A DNA stretch of 5,289 nucleotides from positions 1 to 5,289 of the forward strand of contig DATLGM010000028.1 in assembly GCA_035540515.1 (NCBI GenBank), given 5' to 3'. The notes under the pieces are model-generated. The model was not told where the DNA came from and searched no databases. It was given only the letters and a program-made list of their open reading frames with translations. Every line of letters begins with the position of its first letter. Position 1 is the first letter of the stretch. This DNA comes from WHTG01 sp035540515 (GTDB lineage: Bacteria; Actinomycetota; Nitriliruptoria; Euzebyales; Egibacteraceae). The translations under genes and the position numbers were made by a program. This document shows, in pieces, positions 4,828-5,289 of this stretch.

Positions 4828-5289
4828 CGTGGGCGACCAGGTAGCCGGCGCCACGGGGGGCCGAGTAGTGCCGCACCACCATGCCGAGCTTGGCCCGCGC
4901 GGTGGCCCCGTGCAGCACCGCCAGCGGGTGGGCGCCGCTGGCACCCACCCGCGCTGCCTCCTCCGGCCCCAGCCGACCCAGGCCGTCCAAGCGCCCGCCG
5001 TCGACGGCGGCGACCGCCTGCTCGTCCCAGAAGATCGCACCGGGGACGAGGTGGCGGGGGGACTTCTCGGTCAGGCCGGTCGACAGGTCACCGGCGACCA
5101 CGATGCCGGCGCGGACGGAGAGGTCGGCGAGGCTGCGTGCGATCGCGGCGCCGATGCCGGTGAGCGCCTCGAACCCTGCCGACGCCGGCACCGTCATCGG
5201 CACCACGGGGGCTGCGCTGTCGAGCAGCAACAGCAGAACGGCGAGGTCCAGCGGCAGGGGCGTGCCGCGCAGCATCGGGTACAGCGTGC
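4820..5289 (-). CDS. Class III extradiol dioxygenase subunit B (LigB/Memo)-like protein, C-terminal part (5' end outside window)
   Basis: The frame is open from the right edge to a TGA at 4820, giving the last 155 residues; the start is outside the window, and the ATG at 5275 is probably internal. The fragment contains a hydrophobic strand (LAVLLLLLD), a VPMTVPASA segment and the GDLSTGLTEKSPRHLVPGA motif that resembles the conserved GDLSH-type region of LigB/Memo-fold proteins. The end, HYSAPRGAGYLVAHGG, resembles the APYGVGYLVA ending of actinobacterial proteins encoded upstream of miaA (Rv2728c type). Those are annotated as extradiol-dioxygenase-like, but no reaction is established to my knowledge. 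The metal-binding histidines expected in the N-terminal half cannot be checked here. It overlaps miaA by 8 bp, which points to translational coupling and a conserved operon. Confidence 0.75.
   Translation of the reverse strand, partial: TLYPMLRGTPLPLDLAVLLLLLDSAAPVVPMTVPASAGFEALTGIGAAIARSLADLSVRAGIVVAGDLSTGLTEKSPRHLVPGAIFWDEQAVAAVDGGRLDGLGRLGPEEAARVGASGAHPLAVLHGATARAKLGMVVRHYSAPRGAGYLVAHGG

Noticed and set aside
3922..5040. Long forms of miaA (start 5040), dapF (start 4171) and hflX (start 3200)
   Set aside because: The added N-termini are Arg/Pro-rich translations of the neighbouring gene in another frame; family alignments from memory begin at 4827, 3934 and 3131.

Overview
The window is high-GC DNA with dense, mostly minus-strand gene packing and strong Shine-Dalgarno (SD) sequences, which fits a high-GC Gram-positive (actinobacterial) genome. 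The gene order LigB/Memo-like protein - miaA - dapF - hflX supports this: from memory, the same order occurs in mycobacteria (the Rv2728c to Rv2725c block of M. tuberculosis). The exact lineage cannot be fixed by eye.

Right part (1659-5289, minus strand). Four genes run leftward and each overlaps the next: the C-terminal part of a class III extradiol dioxygenase (LigB/Memo)-like protein (cut by the window edge), miaA (tRNA A37 dimethylallyltransferase), dapF (diaminopimelate epimerase) and hflX (ribosome-associated GTPase). The overlaps are 8, 13 and 19 bp, so this should be one polycistronic, probably translationally coupled unit. The functions are housekeeping ones: tRNA modification, lysine and peptidoglycan precursor supply, and ribosome rescue. 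The notable oddity is DapF. Its first catalytic cysteine is present (Cys74), but the second, normally in an ACGTGA-type motif, is serine (Ser212).

Middle (1049-1640). A plus-strand gene for a small antibiotic-biosynthesis-monooxygenase (ABM) fold protein ends 18 bp from the end of the convergent hflX. Between it and the divergent hsp20 lies a 274-bp intergenic region. Its hsp20-proximal half is AT-richer and full of short perfect inverted repeats (candidate promoter and operators). Its ABM-proximal half holds GC-rich hairpins.

Left part (1-1048, minus strand). An Hsp20/alpha-crystallin small heat-shock gene is followed by two genes that are easy to miss. One encodes a 49-residue protein with two CxxC pairs (416-565, GTG start, excellent SD). 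The other encodes a second double-CxxC protein with a long helical tail (start at 402, running off the left edge). An 11-bp GC hairpin sits between hsp20 and the first zinc-ribbon gene, and a smaller overlapping hairpin partly covers that gene's SD. The likely reading is a stress operon, hsp20 - small zinc ribbon - larger zinc ribbon, with dosage set by intercistronic RNA structure. No partner of this kind is known to me, so this is the best candidate for something undescribed here.

No tRNA, rRNA, CRISPR array, insertion sequence or integration site was seen.
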